64,000 bases of DNA from positions 186,001-250,000 of the forward strand of contig NZ_CP021780.1 of assembly GCF_002192415.1 (NCBI RefSeq). Reading direction: 5' to 3'. The stretch comes from Paenibacillus donghaensis. GTDB lineage: Bacteria > Bacillota > Bacilli > Paenibacillales > Paenibacillaceae. Positions 55,332-63,986 of this stretch are shown here, piece after piece; within the stretch, counting starts at the first letter, position 1, and each line of letters starts with the position of its first letter. Under the pieces are notes generated by a model. The model ran no database searches and was not told the origin of the DNA. It saw nothing but the letters and a program-made list of their open reading frames with translations. The position numbers and the translations under genes were made by a program.

Positions 55332-58300
55332 ATGAGTAATGAGTTGGATATTGCCATTATCGGAATGTCGTGTAAGTTCCCGCAAGCTGACACAACAGAG
55401 CAATTCTGGGGAAATCTTGCGAGCGGAAAGGAGACGGTTGTTTTCTTTTCCGATGAGGAATTGGCCGATAAAGGGGTTCCTCAAGCGCTGCTGTCTCATC
55501 CGGACTATATCAAAGCAGCGTCAGTACTGGATCATCCTGAGCATTTCGATGCGGAGTTTTTTGGATATAATCCGAGTGAAGCCACCAGCATGGACCCCCA
55601 GCATCGCATTTTTCTGGAGAATTGCTGGCAGACGTTTGAAGATGCAGGATATGATCCCAGCGCTTTTGCCGGTGATATCGGAGTTTTTGCCGGCCTCGCC
55701 ATGAACACGTATTTATCCGACGTTCTGATCCGAAACAGTGACTTTATGCAGCATGTCAGCCCGGAGCAATTGATGATCGGCAACGATAAAGATTATCTGA
55801 CCACGATGGTTTCATACAAACTGGGTCTCAAAGGTCCAAGCCTCAATGTTAATACAGCTTGTTCGACCTCCCTGGTGGCCATCCATTTGGCCAGACAAAG
55901 CCTGCTGCTGGGCGAATGCGATATGGCACTTGCCGGAGGTGTCTCGATTGTGCTTCCGAATAGCAAGGGGTATATGTACAAAAAAGATGGTATCCAATCC
56001 GCCGATGGCCATTGCCGCGCGTTTGATGCCAAAGCAAAAGGAACTGTTTGGGGCGATGGCTGCGGGGTTGTGCTTCTCAAGCGGCTCGCTGATGCTCAGG
56101 CAGATGGAGATCACATTTATGCGGTTATAAAGGGTTCGGCAGTTACCAATGACGGCTCCAATAAGGTTGGCTATACAGCACCGGGCGTCGAGGGGCAAAG
56201 TAAAGCTATAGTGGAAGCGTTGGCTGTATCCGGCCAATCTCCTGAAGATATTCAATACGTAGAAATGCACGGTACAGGCACACAATTGGGCGATATGGTT
56301 GAGATGACGGCTATAACTCAGGCGTATCAGTCTTATACCGAGCAAACAGAATTTTGTGCGATTGGATCGGTTAAAACGAACATAGGCCACTTGAATGCGG
56401 CTGCCGGCATTGCAGGACTGATTAAGACAGTTCTCGCAATGAATCATCAGCAAATACCGCCGAGTATTAATTATGATGAGCCCAACCCGAAAATTGATTT
56501 TAAGAACAGCCCATTCTATGTCAATTCGCGCTTGTCCGACTGGAAAACCGGCTCTGAACCACGCCGGGCAGGGGTAAGCTCTATGGGCATCGGCGGGACC
56601 AATTGCCATATCATCATTGAAGAGGGGCCGGTAACCATGCCGTCAAAGGCAGCCAGCCCGGATGATGTTCATACGCTTATCCTGTCAGCCCGTTCGGCGG
56701 AGGCTTTGGAACAACGAATAGACCAGTTGGCAGACTACTTGGAGGCACATCCAACGTTGTCCCTTCAGGATGTAGCGTTCACCTTACAATGTGGCCGCCG
56801 GTCTTTTGCCTATCGGACGGCATTGCGCTGCTCTTCACTGAATGAAGCCGTGCACACGCTGAGAAACCGGACATTGCATCCGTTATTTAATGCTCATTCT
56901 CCCAGAGAGACGGTCGGAGATCAGCTCTTTTTGTGGCTATCCGGCCAAGAGAATGACTGGCAGGACATCTGGGCGGGACAGACTGCGCATCGTATACCAT
57001 TGCCGGCGTATCCATTCCAACGAAAACGGTTTTGGGTAGAGCCCGATCCTGAGACGGCTTCATCAGAGCACACAGCTTCTGAACATTATTATAAAAAACT
57101 GGATGATATGGCGGATTGGTTCTATTTGCCGTCCTGGAAAGAAACATCATTACCCTTCACGGCTCACAACAGCGAAGCGAAAGTCTATTGGGTATTTGCC
57201 GATAATCTGCAGATCGGAACAGGCCTTACACGGCAGCTAAAAGCAGAAGGTCATACCGTAATTGTGATCGAGCCTGGCGATAGCTATGCTTGCTTAAATT
57301 CCAATTTATTTGTCCTGAGTCCCGGTGATCAGGAGGGTTACAGACAAATGATCCGGACCCTCCAGGCAGGGAATCTGCTGCCGGACCGCATACTGTTTAT
57401 GTGGAGCTTGGCGTGTGAGGAACCAGAAGCAGGGGAAATGAACCTGGAAGCATTAATCAAGACCCAGAACAACGGATTATTCAGTATTCTTTATCTGACA
57501 CAGGCGTTTGCTGATTTAAGTGTGAAGAAGCCATGTGAATTTATTGCGCTAACCAACAATGTATTCAATGTAACCGGCAATGAGCAAATCCATATTCAGG
57601 CAAGCACCATTCCAGGTCTGTGTACCGTTATGCAGCAGGAATATGATCATATGCGTTGCAGGGTCATTGATCTGCTGCTTACAGCACATGGCGAAGTGTC
57701 AATCGAGGCGATTGTACATTGGATAATGAGGGAACTGTACAGCGATTCGAGCGAGTTCGTCTGTGCCTACAGATATTCCAAACGCTTCATTCGAGGTTTT
57801 GAACCTGTACGTATTGAAGCGAATGCTCCTCACCAGCGCCCTGTCCGGCAGGAAGGGACATATCTGGTTTTTGGCGGCTTGGAGGCTGTTGGTTATTCGG
57901 TATCCGAGTATATTGCCAAGAATAAGGGCGCTACGCTCCTGATGATGGAAGAAGAGGGATTTCCTAAGCAGGAGGAATGGGAGCAGTGGGTCGAGCGTAA
58001 TGGAGAAGAAGATGCAATCAGCATCAAGATCCAAAATGCACTGAAGCTCCTGGATCATGGGGCAGTTTATATAGGGACAATTGCAGACCTGGAAAAAGAC
58101 GAACGGTATATCGGAGCTCAGGAGCAGCGGTATGGCCAGATCCGGGGGATCGTCCATGCATCCGGATCTTCCGGCGTTAAGCGAAGAGAATCAATGCGAA
58201 CATTTACCCCGGACATGTGGCAGGGTCATTTTAAAGCTGTAAATTACAGTCTGATGATTCTGGACAGGGCATTTGCTGACCGGGATTTGGACTTCCGGTT

Positions 58301-58955
58301 CATTATCAGCGGGCTGGTGTCTGTATTAGGCGGGTATGGATCGATCAGTATTGCAACTGTATCCAATCATGTGAAAGCCTTTGTGGCTAAGCAAAGCCGG
58401 ACAGCCGGGCAATCGTGGGTCGTGCAATGCTGGGATGCTTCAGAAACGGTATGGGGTAGAGTAAAACAATACATGCCGGTAACCATGTATGATCGGATTG
58501 AGGATGTGGCACTAACCGATGAGCAGGGCATTCAGTGTCTGGAAAGAACTTTCGCTGTAAGGGATGTCCTTGAACTGGAGATTTCGGCGACCAATCTGAT
58601 TAACCGGTATAATCGCTGGGTCAGATTGAAGGACAGAAAGACATTGGAAGAGAACAAAGATGAAAGTGTGCGGCACTCTCGTCCTAACCTGCCGACAGCC
58701 TACGTGGCTGCCAGCCAGCCGATAGAACAATTACTGGAGCGCGTTTTCAGCAGTCTGCTTGGTATGGACCAAGTTGGTATGAATGATGACTTTTTTGAGC
58801 TCGGAGGACATTCCTTATTGGGGGTCCAACTGGTATCCAAGCTACAGGATTTGTATCAGATAGAGATTGATTTGCCTATTATTTATAGCTATCCGACCAT
58901 TTCCAAATTGTCCGCTTACTTGGAGTCAACAGGAAAAGCAATGGTTACCGCTTAA
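55332..58955 (+). CDS. PKS6: KS - inactive KR - carrier protein, atypical single module
   Basis: One PKS module, placed after the C-A-PCP and so possibly the last extension. Numbering from ATG 55332: KS ~4-430 with NTACSTS (Cys177), HGTGT and NIGH all kept; a linker ending YPFQRKRFW; a KR-like two-part region ~590-1080; a carrier with FFELGGHS (Ser1161). The KS motifs look more like AT-containing PKSs than like the other KS domains here, yet no AT lies between KS and KR. The KR has VFGGLEAVG for the TGGxGGLG loop and no Tyr in the catalytic segment, so ketoreduction is unlikely. There is no thioesterase. A different origin from the rest of the line is my inference. The substrate could be the aminoacyl chain on PKS5, but it could also be a separate precursor. 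The MATE gene follows after 39 bases. Confidence 0.9.
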   Translation: MSNELDIAIIGMSCKFPQADTTEQFWGNLASGKETVVFFSDEELADKGVPQALLSHPDYIKAASVLDHPEHFDAEFFGYNPSEATSMDPQHRIFLENCWQTFEDAGYDPSAFAGDIGVFAGLAMNTYLSDVLIRNSDFMQHVSPEQLMIGNDKDYLTTMVSYKLGLKGPSLNVNTACSTSLVAIHLARQSLLLGECDMALAGGVSIVLPNSKGYMYKKDGIQSADGHCRAFDAKAKGTVWGDGCGVVLLKRLADAQADGDHIYAVIKGSAVTNDGSNKVGYTAPGVEGQSKAIVEALAVSGQSPEDIQYVEMHGTGTQLGDMVEMTAITQAYQSYTEQTEFCAIGSVKTNIGHLNAAAGIAGLIKTVLAMNHQQIPPSINYDEPNPKIDFKNSPFYVNSRLSDWKTGSEPRRAGVSSMGIGGTNCHIIIEEGPVTMPSKAASPDDVHTLILSARSAEALEQRIDQLADYLEAHPTLSLQDVAFTLQCGRRSFAYRTALRCSSLNEAVHTLRNRTLHPLFNAHSPRETVGDQLFLWLSGQENDWQDIWAGQTAHRIPLPAYPFQRKRFWVEPDPETASSEHTASEHYYKKLDDMADWFYLPSWKETSLPFTAHNSEAKVYWVFADNLQIGTGLTRQLKAEGHTVIVIEPGDSYACLNSNLFVLSPGDQEGYRQMIRTLQAGNLLPDRILFMWSLACEEPEAGEMNLEALIKTQNNGLFSILYLTQAFADLSVKKPCEFIALTNNVFNVTGNEQIHIQASTIPGLCTVMQQEYDHMRCRVIDLLLTAHGEVSIEAIVHWIMRELYSDSSEFVCAYRYSKRFIRGFEPVRIEANAPHQRPVRQEGTYLVFGGLEAVGYSVSEYIAKNKGATLLMMEEEGFPKQEEWEQWVERNGEEDAISIKIQNALKLLDHGAVYIGTIADLEKDERYIGAQEQRYGQIRGIVHASGSSGVKRRESMRTFTPDMWQGHFKAVNYSLMILDRAFADRDLDFRFIISGLVSVLGGYGSISIATVSNHVKAFVAKQSRTAGQSWVVQCWDASETVWGRVKQYMPVTMYDRIEDVALTDEQGIQCLERTFAVRDVLELEISATNLINRYNRWVRLKDRKTLEENKDESVRHSRPNLPTAYVAASQPIEQLLERVFSSLLGMDQVGMNDDFFELGGHSLLGVQLVSKLQDLYQIEIDLPIIYSYPTISKLSAYLESTGKAMVTA
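57090..58570 (+). other. Catalytically dead ketoreductase region in PKS6
   Basis: Aligned on the SVLGGYG segment, the KR catalytic Tyr (QADYAAAN in the other modules) falls on Ile or Ala (SISIATVSN). The nucleotide loop reads VFGGLEAVG. A structural role, holding KS and carrier together, is likely. Confidence 0.75.
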
Positions 58956-58994
58956 TTCATCTACTAATGATCCCGGTTTGGAAAGGAGATTGAT

Positions 58995-60419
58995 ATGGAG
59001 AATAATATTGAGATTTCATCTTCAGAGTCTAAAGCGCTTACACAGGAAAAAAATAATGACGCAGAGGGGATGCTAAGCGGGCCTATTACCCGCACCACCA
59101 TTAAATTGAGCATTCCTATTTTTATTGCCCAAATATTAATTTTTGCCTATGTCATGATTGATACTTTGTTTATATCAATGATTGATAAAAACTCCTCGGC
59201 GCTGTTGGCCGGAACAGGTCTGGTATATCCGATTTACATGGTTATCTTCAACATCTCAACGAGTTTATTTGTCGGATTAAGCTCCGTTGCTTCACGGGGA
59301 ATCGGTCAAAAAAATAATGATGTAATTAAAAAAATCGCGGATTCCGCCCTCGTGCTCTCTTTAATTCTAGGAGTCGTTACACTCGTTGCGGGTATTCTGT
59401 TTGGCGAACAAATTCTTCAATTGCTGGCAGGCAGCCAAATAACACCGGAAGCGCTGCAGTATGGAGTTGATTTCTTCTATTACATGCTGCCTTGTATGGT
59501 GCTGCTGCTATTCTTCAATGCTTTCGGCGGCATTCTTCAAGGGGAAGGAAAAGCAAACCAGGTTGGATTGGCAATGATGTCTTCTCCTATATTAAACGCG
59601 ATTTTAAATCCGATTTTTATCTTTGGCTTAAACATGGGTGTAAAAGGCTCCGGGCTCGCCAGCTCGATTGCTACTGCAGTACCTATTGTTTATTTTGTAG
59701 CTGTACTGCTAGGCAAGAAGGTGAAGTTGCGGCTTACGCTAAATCCTGCTAACAGCAGCAAGAAGCTTATCATGGAAATATTACGGATTGGCGTACCTGC
59801 CTCCATCGGTTTGCTTCTAATTAATACCTCTACGATGATCTTGAATAATGTTGTGGGATCAATCAGTGAAACGGCGATGAATGCCTGGATATTAGTAAGC
59901 CGGACAGATCAGCTGTTTTTGATTCCTGCAACAGCGATTGCTATGGCTACCATACCAATGATTGGTCAAAACTTTGGCAGCGGCGATCATCGGAGAGCGC
60001 GGGCTATTTATAATGCAAATCTGCGGTTATGTCTCGGAGTTTGTTTGGTATTAACGGTCTTCTACATTATATTTGCTCCGCAGGTAATGAGCTGGTTCAC
60101 GAACATTCAGGAAGTTATTGATGACAGTGTCCGGCAGGTGAGACTCTTGGCAATTACGTCAGCAGGGGTAGCCGGAATTACAGTCATTGGATCAGCCTTT
60201 CAAGGCACAGGCAGACCGGCTCCGAATTTGATTAATGATATCGTTCGGATGGTTATTATGTCCACGCCGCTGTGGATGCACCTTTTCCATATTTCGGTAA
60301 CCGACATGACACCTGTGTATATCAGCTTAGCGGTAGGGAATCTTTTGCCTTTTGTCATTGCCTTAGTATGGGGCAGATATCATTTTAATCATCTGCAAAG
60401 TAACACGAAATCATTATAA
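58995..60419 (+). CDS. MATE-family multidrug efflux transporter
   Basis: A 474-residue polytopic membrane protein with two repeated halves of hydrophobic helices, as in the MATE family (about 12 membrane segments, Na+ or H+ driven). Visible signs are an early helix after TIKLSIPIFIAQILIF, a mid-helix segment GEGKANQVGLAMMSSPILNAILNPIF, shown here only as landmarks GEGKANQ and NAILNPIF, and a C-terminal part with FQGTGRPAPNLI. Length is normal and no signal peptide is expected. AAAGGAGA lies 6 bases before the ATG. Lying between PKS6 and the branching cassette, it probably exports the product and may give self-resistance. A role as a general drug pump cannot be excluded. Confidence 0.92.
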   Translation: MENNIEISSSESKALTQEKNNDAEGMLSGPITRTTIKLSIPIFIAQILIFAYVMIDTLFISMIDKNSSALLAGTGLVYPIYMVIFNISTSLFVGLSSVASRGIGQKNNDVIKKIADSALVLSLILGVVTLVAGILFGEQILQLLAGSQITPEALQYGVDFFYYMLPCMVLLLFFNAFGGILQGEGKANQVGLAMMSSPILNAILNPIFIFGLNMGVKGSGLASSIATAVPIVYFVAVLLGKKVKLRLTLNPANSSKKLIMEILRIGVPASIGLLLINTSTMILNNVVGSISETAMNAWILVSRTDQLFLIPATAIAMATIPMIGQNFGSGDHRRARAIYNANLRLCLGVCLVLTVFYIIFAPQVMSWFTNIQEVIDDSVRQVRLLAITSAGVAGITVIGSAFQGTGRPAPNLINDIVRMVIMSTPLWMHLFHISVTDMTPVYISLAVGNLLPFVIALVWGRYHFNHLQSNTKSL

Positions 60420-60445
60420 GTCTATCTGTCTGAGGAGGAACGTTA

Positions 60446-60694
60446 ATGAGTACGAATGAGTTATTTCAGATCATTACTGGCCATATCCGGGAGGTGCTCC
60501 CCGAACTAAGTGATTATCCTATACAGCCTGAGGACCGCATGGCTGATTTGGGTGCAAATTCGATAGACCGTGCTGAAATCATTATGATGACGATGGACAC
60601 CTTGTCTTTGCAGATCCCGCGTATAGAGCTGTTTGGTGTCAATAACATTGGAGAATTAGCCGAGGTGTTACATGCCAAATTGCAAGCCAACTGA
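60446..60694 (+). CDS. acpK: Free-standing donor acyl carrier protein of the beta-branching cassette
   Basis: An 82-residue ACP with MADLGANSIDRAEI, phosphopantetheine site Ser39. The form matches AcpK of the bacillaene pathway, which carries malonyl, decarboxylated to acetyl by the next gene product and handed to the HMG-CoA-synthase-like enzyme. GAGGAGG precedes the ATG by 7 bases. The 3' end overlaps the KS gene by 23 bases, suggesting coupled translation. The symbol follows the Bacillus homologue by position and motif. Confidence 0.9.
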   Translation: MSTNELFQIITGHIREVLPELSDYPIQPEDRMADLGANSIDRAEIIMMTMDTLSLQIPRIELFGVNNIGELAEVLHAKLQAN

Positions 60695-61910
60695 TTTGTA
60701 TATAACCGGTCTTGGTGTCACTTCGTCTATTGGACAAGGAGTTGGCAGCTTTTCGGCTGCCATGTTCGCAGGTAGACAGAAGTTCACAGTAATGCAGCGG
60801 CCTGGCCGTCAGCATGGCAATGCCTTTATTGGTGCTGAAATTACGGAGTTATCTTCACCGGAGCGTGTGCCTGCCAAGATATGGAGATCTTCCTCTTTGT
60901 CTGGACAGGTAGCTATGGTGACTTTGGAGGAGGCCTGGCAAGATGCTAATCTTGATCAGGCTGATCCAAAGCGCATTGGTCTGGTTATCGGCGGGTCTAA
61001 TTTACAGCAAAGAGATTTGGTCCAACTGTATGAACGCTATCGTGATAAAGTCTCTTTTGTCCCGCCCTCTTACGGTGTTTCTTTTTTAGACAGTGATTTA
61101 TGCGGATTGTGCACTCAGCAGTTTGGCATTCAAGGTTTTGCTTATACCGTCGGAGGTGCATCAGCCAGCGGTCAAGTGGCCGTCATTCAGGCGATTCAGG
61201 CTGTACAGTCCGGTCAGGTTGATACGTGCATTGCAATGGGTGCAATGCTTGACATTTCCTATTGGGAATGTCAAGCCCTGCAGTCTCTGGGGGCAATGGG
61301 TACAGAGCGCTATGCGCACGATCCCGCTAAAGCCTGCCGGCCTTTTGATCAGGGCAGAGACGGCTTCATTTATGGGGAAAACTGCGGTGTTCTTGTCATT
61401 GAGCGGGCTGAAACCGCAGCGCTTCGGCAGGCAGCCCGGTATGCCAAGATATCAGGGTGGGCTATGGGCATGGATGCCAACCGAAATCCGAATCCTTCTT
61501 ATGAAGGAGAAGTTCGTGTGATTAAGGAGGCACTTAAGCACGCAGGACTGTCGGCAAAAGATATCGATTATATCAATCCCCATGGCACAGGATCGCCGGC
61601 AGGGGATGATGTGGAACTGCGGGCTTTGCGGGACTGCGGGCTCTCACATGCTTCTATAAACGCGACCAAGTCCTTGATTGGGCACGGATTAAGCGCGGCA
61701 GGTACGATAGAGCTCATTGCTACGGTTCTTCAGATGAGAGCTTCGCGTATGCATCCGACCCTGAATCTGATTGAGCCGATCGATCCCTCGTTGAACTGGG
61801 TTAGGGAGAAAGAGGCCAGCCGCCTGATTAACCATGCTATCAGCTTAAGTATGGGATTCGGTGGTATGAATACCGCAGTTTGTTTGCAGAAAATCGAATC
61901 CGCCGAATAA
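60672..61910 (+). CDS. pksF: Malonyl-ACP decarboxylase, KS-like with Ser for Cys (PksF type)
   Basis: A 412-residue KAS-fold protein in which the usual cysteine is Ser164 (GGASASG), while HGTGS and KSLIGH are kept. KS variants of this kind in branching cassettes decarboxylate malonyl-ACP to acetyl-ACP and do not condense. GAGGTG precedes the ATG inside the end of the ACP gene. It works with the ACP before it and the HMGS after it. An ordinary FabF-type elongation role is ruled out by the serine. The gene ends 18 bases before the HMGS start I chose. Confidence 0.92.
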   Translation: MPNCKPTDLYITGLGVTSSIGQGVGSFSAAMFAGRQKFTVMQRPGRQHGNAFIGAEITELSSPERVPAKIWRSSSLSGQVAMVTLEEAWQDANLDQADPKRIGLVIGGSNLQQRDLVQLYERYRDKVSFVPPSYGVSFLDSDLCGLCTQQFGIQGFAYTVGGASASGQVAVIQAIQAVQSGQVDTCIAMGAMLDISYWECQALQSLGAMGTERYAHDPAKACRPFDQGRDGFIYGENCGVLVIERAETAALRQAARYAKISGWAMGMDANRNPNPSYEGEVRVIKEALKHAGLSAKDIDYINPHGTGSPAGDDVELRALRDCGLSHASINATKSLIGHGLSAAGTIELIATVLQMRASRMHPTLNLIEPIDPSLNWVREKEASRLINHAISLSMGFGGMNTAVCLQKIESAE

Positions 61911-61911
61911 T

Positions 61912-61918
61912 AAAGGAG
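61912..61918 (+). promoter_or_regulatory. Ribosome binding site that decides the HMGS start
   Basis: AAAGGAG lies only 1 base before an ATG at 61920 but 10 bases before the in-frame ATG at 61929. The second fits the known N-terminus of PksG-type proteins (GIEAMN-FGG close to the start), so I place the start there. Confidence 0.65.
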
Positions 61919-61928
61919 AATGAATACC

Positions 61929-63188
61929 ATGGCAGTAGGCATTGAGGCAATGAATATTTTTGGTGGAACAGCTTATCTGGATGTGATGCAGTTAGCCAAG
62001 TACCGTGAGTTGGATACAAGCCGGTTTGAAAATTTATTAATGAAGGAAAAAGCGGTGGCGCTTCCGTATGAGGACCCGGTTACATTTGGCGTTAACGCCG
62101 CCAAGCCTCTGATCGATTCCTTATCGCCGAGTGATAAGAACCGCATTGAACTGCTGATTACCTGTACGGAATCGGGTATCGATTTGAGTAAATCGATGAG
62201 CTCATATATTCACCATTATTTGGGTCTGAGCCGTCATTGCCGGATGTTTGAATTGAAAAACGCATGTTATTCCGGGACAGCCGGATTACAGACAGCAATT
62301 CAGTTTATTCTGTCGCAGACATCGCCGGGTGCCAAAGCGCTTGTTATTGCGACTGATATTTCGCGCTTCATGGCAGCGGAGCGAGGCGGCGCTTTGTCGA
62401 TGGGCGGAGCTTATGCCGAACCGAGCTCGGGTGCGGGGGCTGTCGCCCTGCTGGTCAGTGAACAGCCGCATGTATTTCAGGTCGATGTAGGTGCCAATGG
62501 GTACTACGGCTACGAGGTTTGCGATACCTGCCGTCCGGTTCCGGATAGTGAGGTTGGTGATGCTGACCTGTCTCTGTTGTCCTACTTGGATTGCTGTGAA
62601 CAAGCGTATCTCGCATATAAGAACAAGGTTGAAGGGGCTGATTACCGGAACACCTTTCAATACCTTGCTTTCCATACTCCGTTCGGCGGAATGGTAAAAG
62701 GGGCACACCGCACGATGATGCGTAAAATGGCCAAGGCCGCTCCTCCCGAGATTGAAGCAGATTATGCGCAAAGGGTTGTTCCGGGATTGGTCTATTGTCA
62801 GCGCGTCGGAAATGTAATGGGAGCTACCTCGCTGTTGTCCTTGGCAAGTACAATCGATAACGGACTGTTTGACCGACCTAAACGGATCGGGTGCTTTTCA
62901 TACGGCTCAGGCTGTTGCTCCGAGTTTTACAGCGGTGTCGTGACGGCACAGGGGCAGGAGCGTCAGCGTGCGTTTGCGATTCAGCGTCACTTGGATGAAC
63001 GATATTCGTTGTCTATGGATGAATATGAGACGCTGCTGACCGGCAGCAGCGCTGTCAAATTTGGTACGCGGAACGTCGAATTGGACGTTAACCTGATCCC
63101 GGGCGCAGTTACATCGCAAAGAGGGAAAAGCCGTTTGGTACTGGAGCGTATTCACGAATTTCACCGGGAATACCGGTGGATTTCATGA
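61929..63188 (+). CDS. pksG: HMG-CoA-synthase-like beta-branching enzyme (PksG type)
   Basis: Adds the acetyl group from the donor ACP to the beta-ketone of the chain on the tandem ACPs of module 6, an aldol step giving an HMG-like intermediate. 419 residues from ATG 61929. The acyl-enzyme cysteine is Cys113 in KNACYSGTAG, and the N-terminus MAVGIEAMNIFGG and the segment KAVALPYEDPVTFGVNAAK are typical of PksG. The order ACP-KS-HMGS-ECH1-ECH2 is that of the bacillaene cassette. The 3' end overlaps the ECH1 gene. Confidence 0.95.
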   Translation: MAVGIEAMNIFGGTAYLDVMQLAKYRELDTSRFENLLMKEKAVALPYEDPVTFGVNAAKPLIDSLSPSDKNRIELLITCTESGIDLSKSMSSYIHHYLGLSRHCRMFELKNACYSGTAGLQTAIQFILSQTSPGAKALVIATDISRFMAAERGGALSMGGAYAEPSSGAGAVALLVSEQPHVFQVDVGANGYYGYEVCDTCRPVPDSEVGDADLSLLSYLDCCEQAYLAYKNKVEGADYRNTFQYLAFHTPFGGMVKGAHRTMMRKMAKAAPPEIEADYAQRVVPGLVYCQRVGNVMGATSLLSLASTIDNGLFDRPKRIGCFSYGSGCCSEFYSGVVTAQGQERQRAFAIQRHLDERYSLSMDEYETLLTGSSAVKFGTRNVELDVNLIPGAVTSQRGKSRLVLERIHEFHREYRWIS

Positions 63189-63949
63189 GTTACCGCACTG
63201 TTCAGGTCAGATTTCAGGGTCCTGTCTGCTTTATTCAGCTTCATCGTCCGGAGGCGGGCAATACGATAAATGGTCTTTTGGTGAAGGAGTGCCGTCAGGT
63301 GCTTGACACATGCGGGCCGGACACCAAAATCATTGTCTGGGAGGGGCTGCCGGAGGTATTTTGCGGCGGTGCGGATTTTCAGGAGATTCATGCAGAGGCG
63401 GTGTCAGGCCAGAGCGGTGATAATAACCCGGAGCTTCTATATGATCTGTGGCTAAGAATGGCTGAAGAACCTGTAATCAACGTTGCTCATGTAAGGGGAA
63501 AGGCCAATGCCGGAGGCATTGGTTTTGTTGCAGCCTGTGACATTGTTATAGCAGATGCGTCAGCTCAATTTGGCCTGTCCGAGTTGTTGTTTGGATTGTT
63601 TCCGGCCTGTGTTCTGCCTTTTCTCATCCGGCGCATCGGCTTTCAGAAAGCGCATTATTTAACTTTAATGACGCATCCGATTACAGTGGACCAGGCTCAG
63701 GCGTGGGGATTGGTCGATGCCTGCGAACCGGAAAGCGGGCCTTTACTGCGCAAGCATTTGCTTCGTTTACAATGCATATCCAAACAAGGCATTTTGCGAT
63801 ATAAACGGTACGCCTCAGAAATGGATGGATCGCTTCATACTGCCAGAGCCGGAGCCATAGCTGCCAATAAGGAAGTATTCGCCGATTCCCGAAACCGGGA
63901 GGCAATTTTTCGCTATATCGAAACCGGGACTTTTCCCTGGGAAGAATAA
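63176..63949 (+). CDS. pksH: ECH1, enoyl-CoA-hydratase-like dehydratase (PksH type)
   Basis: Crotonase-fold enzyme that dehydrates the HMG-like intermediate on the branching ACP. Family marks are EVFCGGADFQEI, HVRGKANAGGIGF (oxyanion hole region) and FGLSELLFGLFPACVLPFL. 257 residues from GTG 63176; MDFMSYRTVQVRFQ resembles the MDLVTYQT start I recall for Bacillus PksH. An ATG at 63185 forms an ATGA overlap with the HMGS stop and has GGTGGA 4 bases before it, so it is a serious alternative (254 residues). The next gene starts 37 bases on, as expected for ECH2. Confidence 0.92.
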   Translation: MDFMSYRTVQVRFQGPVCFIQLHRPEAGNTINGLLVKECRQVLDTCGPDTKIIVWEGLPEVFCGGADFQEIHAEAVSGQSGDNNPELLYDLWLRMAEEPVINVAHVRGKANAGGIGFVAACDIVIADASAQFGLSELLFGLFPACVLPFLIRRIGFQKAHYLTLMTHPITVDQAQAWGLVDACEPESGPLLRKHLLRLQCISKQGILRYKRYASEMDGSLHTARAGAIAANKEVFADSRNREAIFRYIETGTFPWEE

Positions 63950-63986
63950 TCTCTAATTTCACTGCTTTAACATTGGGAGGGGCAAC

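Noticed and set aside
55812..56609. Long minus-strand open frame (265 codons) opposite PKS6
   Set aside because: It lies wholly inside the KS12 coding region, has no ribosome site or family motif, and reflects codon bias on the other strand. The same holds for the other antisense frames.
56600..57100. AT domain in PKS6, suggested by its cis-AT-like KS
   Set aside because: The stretch between KS and KR is only a linker ending YPFQRKRFW; no GHSxG and far too short.
60660..60700. Frameshift joining the small ACP and the decarboxylating KS
   Set aside because: Both proteins are complete, each has its own ribosome site, and the 23-base overlap is a normal coupled arrangement.
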